NCBI GenBank assembly: GCA_964525815.1
Contig: CAZGJQ010000004.1
Coordinates: 1 to 41,143, forward strand
Source: UBA1049 sp964525815
GTDB lineage: Bacteria; Bacillota; Clostridia; Oscillospirales; CAG-382
Direction of reading: 5' to 3'
Length of the DNA stretch: 41,143 bases
This document shows, in pieces, positions 40,490-41,143 of this stretch; positions within the stretch are counted from its first letter, which is position 1; the number at the start of each line of letters is the position of its first letter. The translations under genes and the position numbers were made by a program. The notes under the pieces were generated by a model. That model had not been told where the DNA came from. It was given only the letters and a program-made list of their open reading frames with translations, and ran no database searches.

Positions 40490-40878
40490 TGCTTGTCGCT
40501 TGATTTGCGCTCCTGACGGGCGGATAAAAAGTCCACAAGTTCGTTTACCGTTCTTCTGTCCCTGCCGGACAAGGAACGGTATTTCTCATAAAAGGACTCC
40601 GCCGGCTTCTTCGCTCCCTCCCGAACAGCCATGCTATCGGGAGCGGAAATTCCTGCCGTAAACAGCAAATCCTCAAGATCCACCTCGTTAAATGCGGTGG
40701 ATGCTATTTTCTGTATAAGCTTGGGACGAGGGGGATTCTCCTGCGTGCCCTTGTAGAGCTTACGCATCTGCACATAGCTTATATCGCAGTCCGAGGCAAA
40801 CTGTCTCCAGCTCCGAACCCCTTTTGCCTGCTCCAGGAGCATGGAAAATATTTTTTTGTTCCATTTATTATTCTTCAT
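40486..40878 (-). CDS. XRE-type helix-turn-helix protein
   Basis: The 130-residue protein has an HTH-like N-terminal domain (RSWRQFASDCDISYVQMRKLYKGTQENPPRPKLIQKIAS, residues about 21-60), followed by the phage-repressor-like VDLEDLLFTAGI. The C-terminal region is charged and helical (YRSLSGRDRRTVNELVDFLSARQ). It probably binds DNA as a regulator. It begins 17 bases after the truncated gene upstream, so the two may be co-transcribed. Targets are unknown; the converging small-gene cluster is one candidate. Confidence 0.82.
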   Translation of the reverse strand: MKNNKWNKKIFSMLLEQAKGVRSWRQFASDCDISYVQMRKLYKGTQENPPRPKLIQKIASTAFNEVDLEDLLFTAGISAPDSMAVREGAKKPAESFYEKYRSLSGRDRRTVNELVDFLSARQERKSSDKH

Positions 40879-40895
40879 AATATCTGTGTACCCGC

Positions 40896-41143
40896 TCAGG
40901 AGAGCGCTTCCTTAAGCCTGCCGTCGATTTCGGAGCGGTTCTCCTTGACGGCCACATAATAGGTATAGCTGCCGACCGTTTCTATAACAATATTGTCGAA
41001 CGGCTCCGTGTCCACCGAGGGATAGTTCCTTGCGTTTTCCAGTATCCCATCCCTTCTTCTCTCTATGAACTCCTTTATCATGCTGTTATTTTTACTGTCT
41101 ATGACCTTAAATATACCTATTTCTGTTTGTAAAAGCGGATTCT
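40896..41143 (-). CDS. Partial hypothetical protein, N-terminus off the window
   Basis: An ATG at 41081 would give 61 residues, but it has no ribosome binding site. The frame is open without a stop to the window edge, adding at least NPLLQTEIGIFKVIDSKNNS. The gene is therefore probably cut by the window and this is its C-terminal 82 residues. The visible part (MIKEFIERRRDGILENARNYPSVD ... VGSYTYYVAVKENRSEIDGRLKEALS) is alpha/beta in character and not recognised. Confidence 0.65.
   Translation of the reverse strand, partial: NPLLQTEIGIFKVIDSKNNSMIKEFIERRRDGILENARNYPSVDTEPFDNIVIETVGSYTYYVAVKENRSEIDGRLKEALS

Noticed and set aside
1..41143. CRISPR array, insertion sequence or complete integrase
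   Set aside because: No regularly spaced direct repeats, no Cas genes, and no transposase or full-length integrase frame was found on either strand.

Overview
The window looks like a chromosome segment from a Gram-positive, probably spore-forming member of the Bacillota (class Clostridia). Genes point this way: a YtvI-type sporulation membrane protein, a CotH-domain protein, dimeric glycyl-tRNA synthetase, NfnAB, a NPxTG-type wall-anchor motif, lipoproteins, and sigma-A promoters with 16-17 bp spacers. Order-level placement is not secure. All calls come from reading the sequence and from family knowledge; no searches were run.

Layout. 1-1060: an AT-rich stretch with a truncated gene and a small membrane protein, unlike the rest in base composition. 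1083-4512: a minus-strand S-adenosylhomocysteine recycling operon (amidohydrolase, ahcY, deoD), read divergently from nfnAB (4530-6848), which couples NADH, ferredoxin and NADPH pools. 6900-11921: a strong promoter with a hairpin at its start site, then a CotH/lamin-tail-domain surface protein, a VTC-type polyphosphate polymerase domain protein and a DUF4956 membrane protein. 11936-15544: ytvI, tRNA-Glu, hom, and an acidic-repeat surface protein with an NPPTG anchor. 15628-23239: a promoter, a frame-disrupted small gene, then two zinc-ribbon ABC exporters flanking a DUF1854 protein and a lipoprotein with an HEIMH metallopeptidase motif; this is the most system-like uncharacterised operon. 23236-27917: glyS, then a DUF1538 membrane protein, a tandem P-II-like protein and an Mrp/NBP35 ATPase. 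27940-28898: a methyltransferase behind a leader peptide and two mutually exclusive hairpins, a classic translational attenuator layout. 28911-31491: a GH36-like glycosidase and an AT-rich lipoprotein. 31522-31791: a possible recombinase remnant beside tRNA-Ala. 31855-37743: a membrane protein, a GlpA-like oxidoreductase/FAD oxidoreductase/DUF1667 operon and typA. 37802-41143: a peptidoglycan-binding protein, a small membrane protein, three small uncharacterised proteins, an HTH protein and a truncated gene at the edge.

How the genes may work together. The first operon plausibly clears SAH by deamination, hydrolysis and phosphorolysis. The CotH-VTC-DUF4956 set recurs in Gram-positive genomes and probably acts at the cell surface on phosphorylated or polyphosphate material. 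The ABC-DUF1854-ABC-peptidase set looks like an export system with an extracytoplasmic processing enzyme. DUF1538 with a P-II-like partner looks like a membrane protein under small-ligand control. The strongest regulatory finding is the leader-peptide attenuator in front of the methyltransferase.
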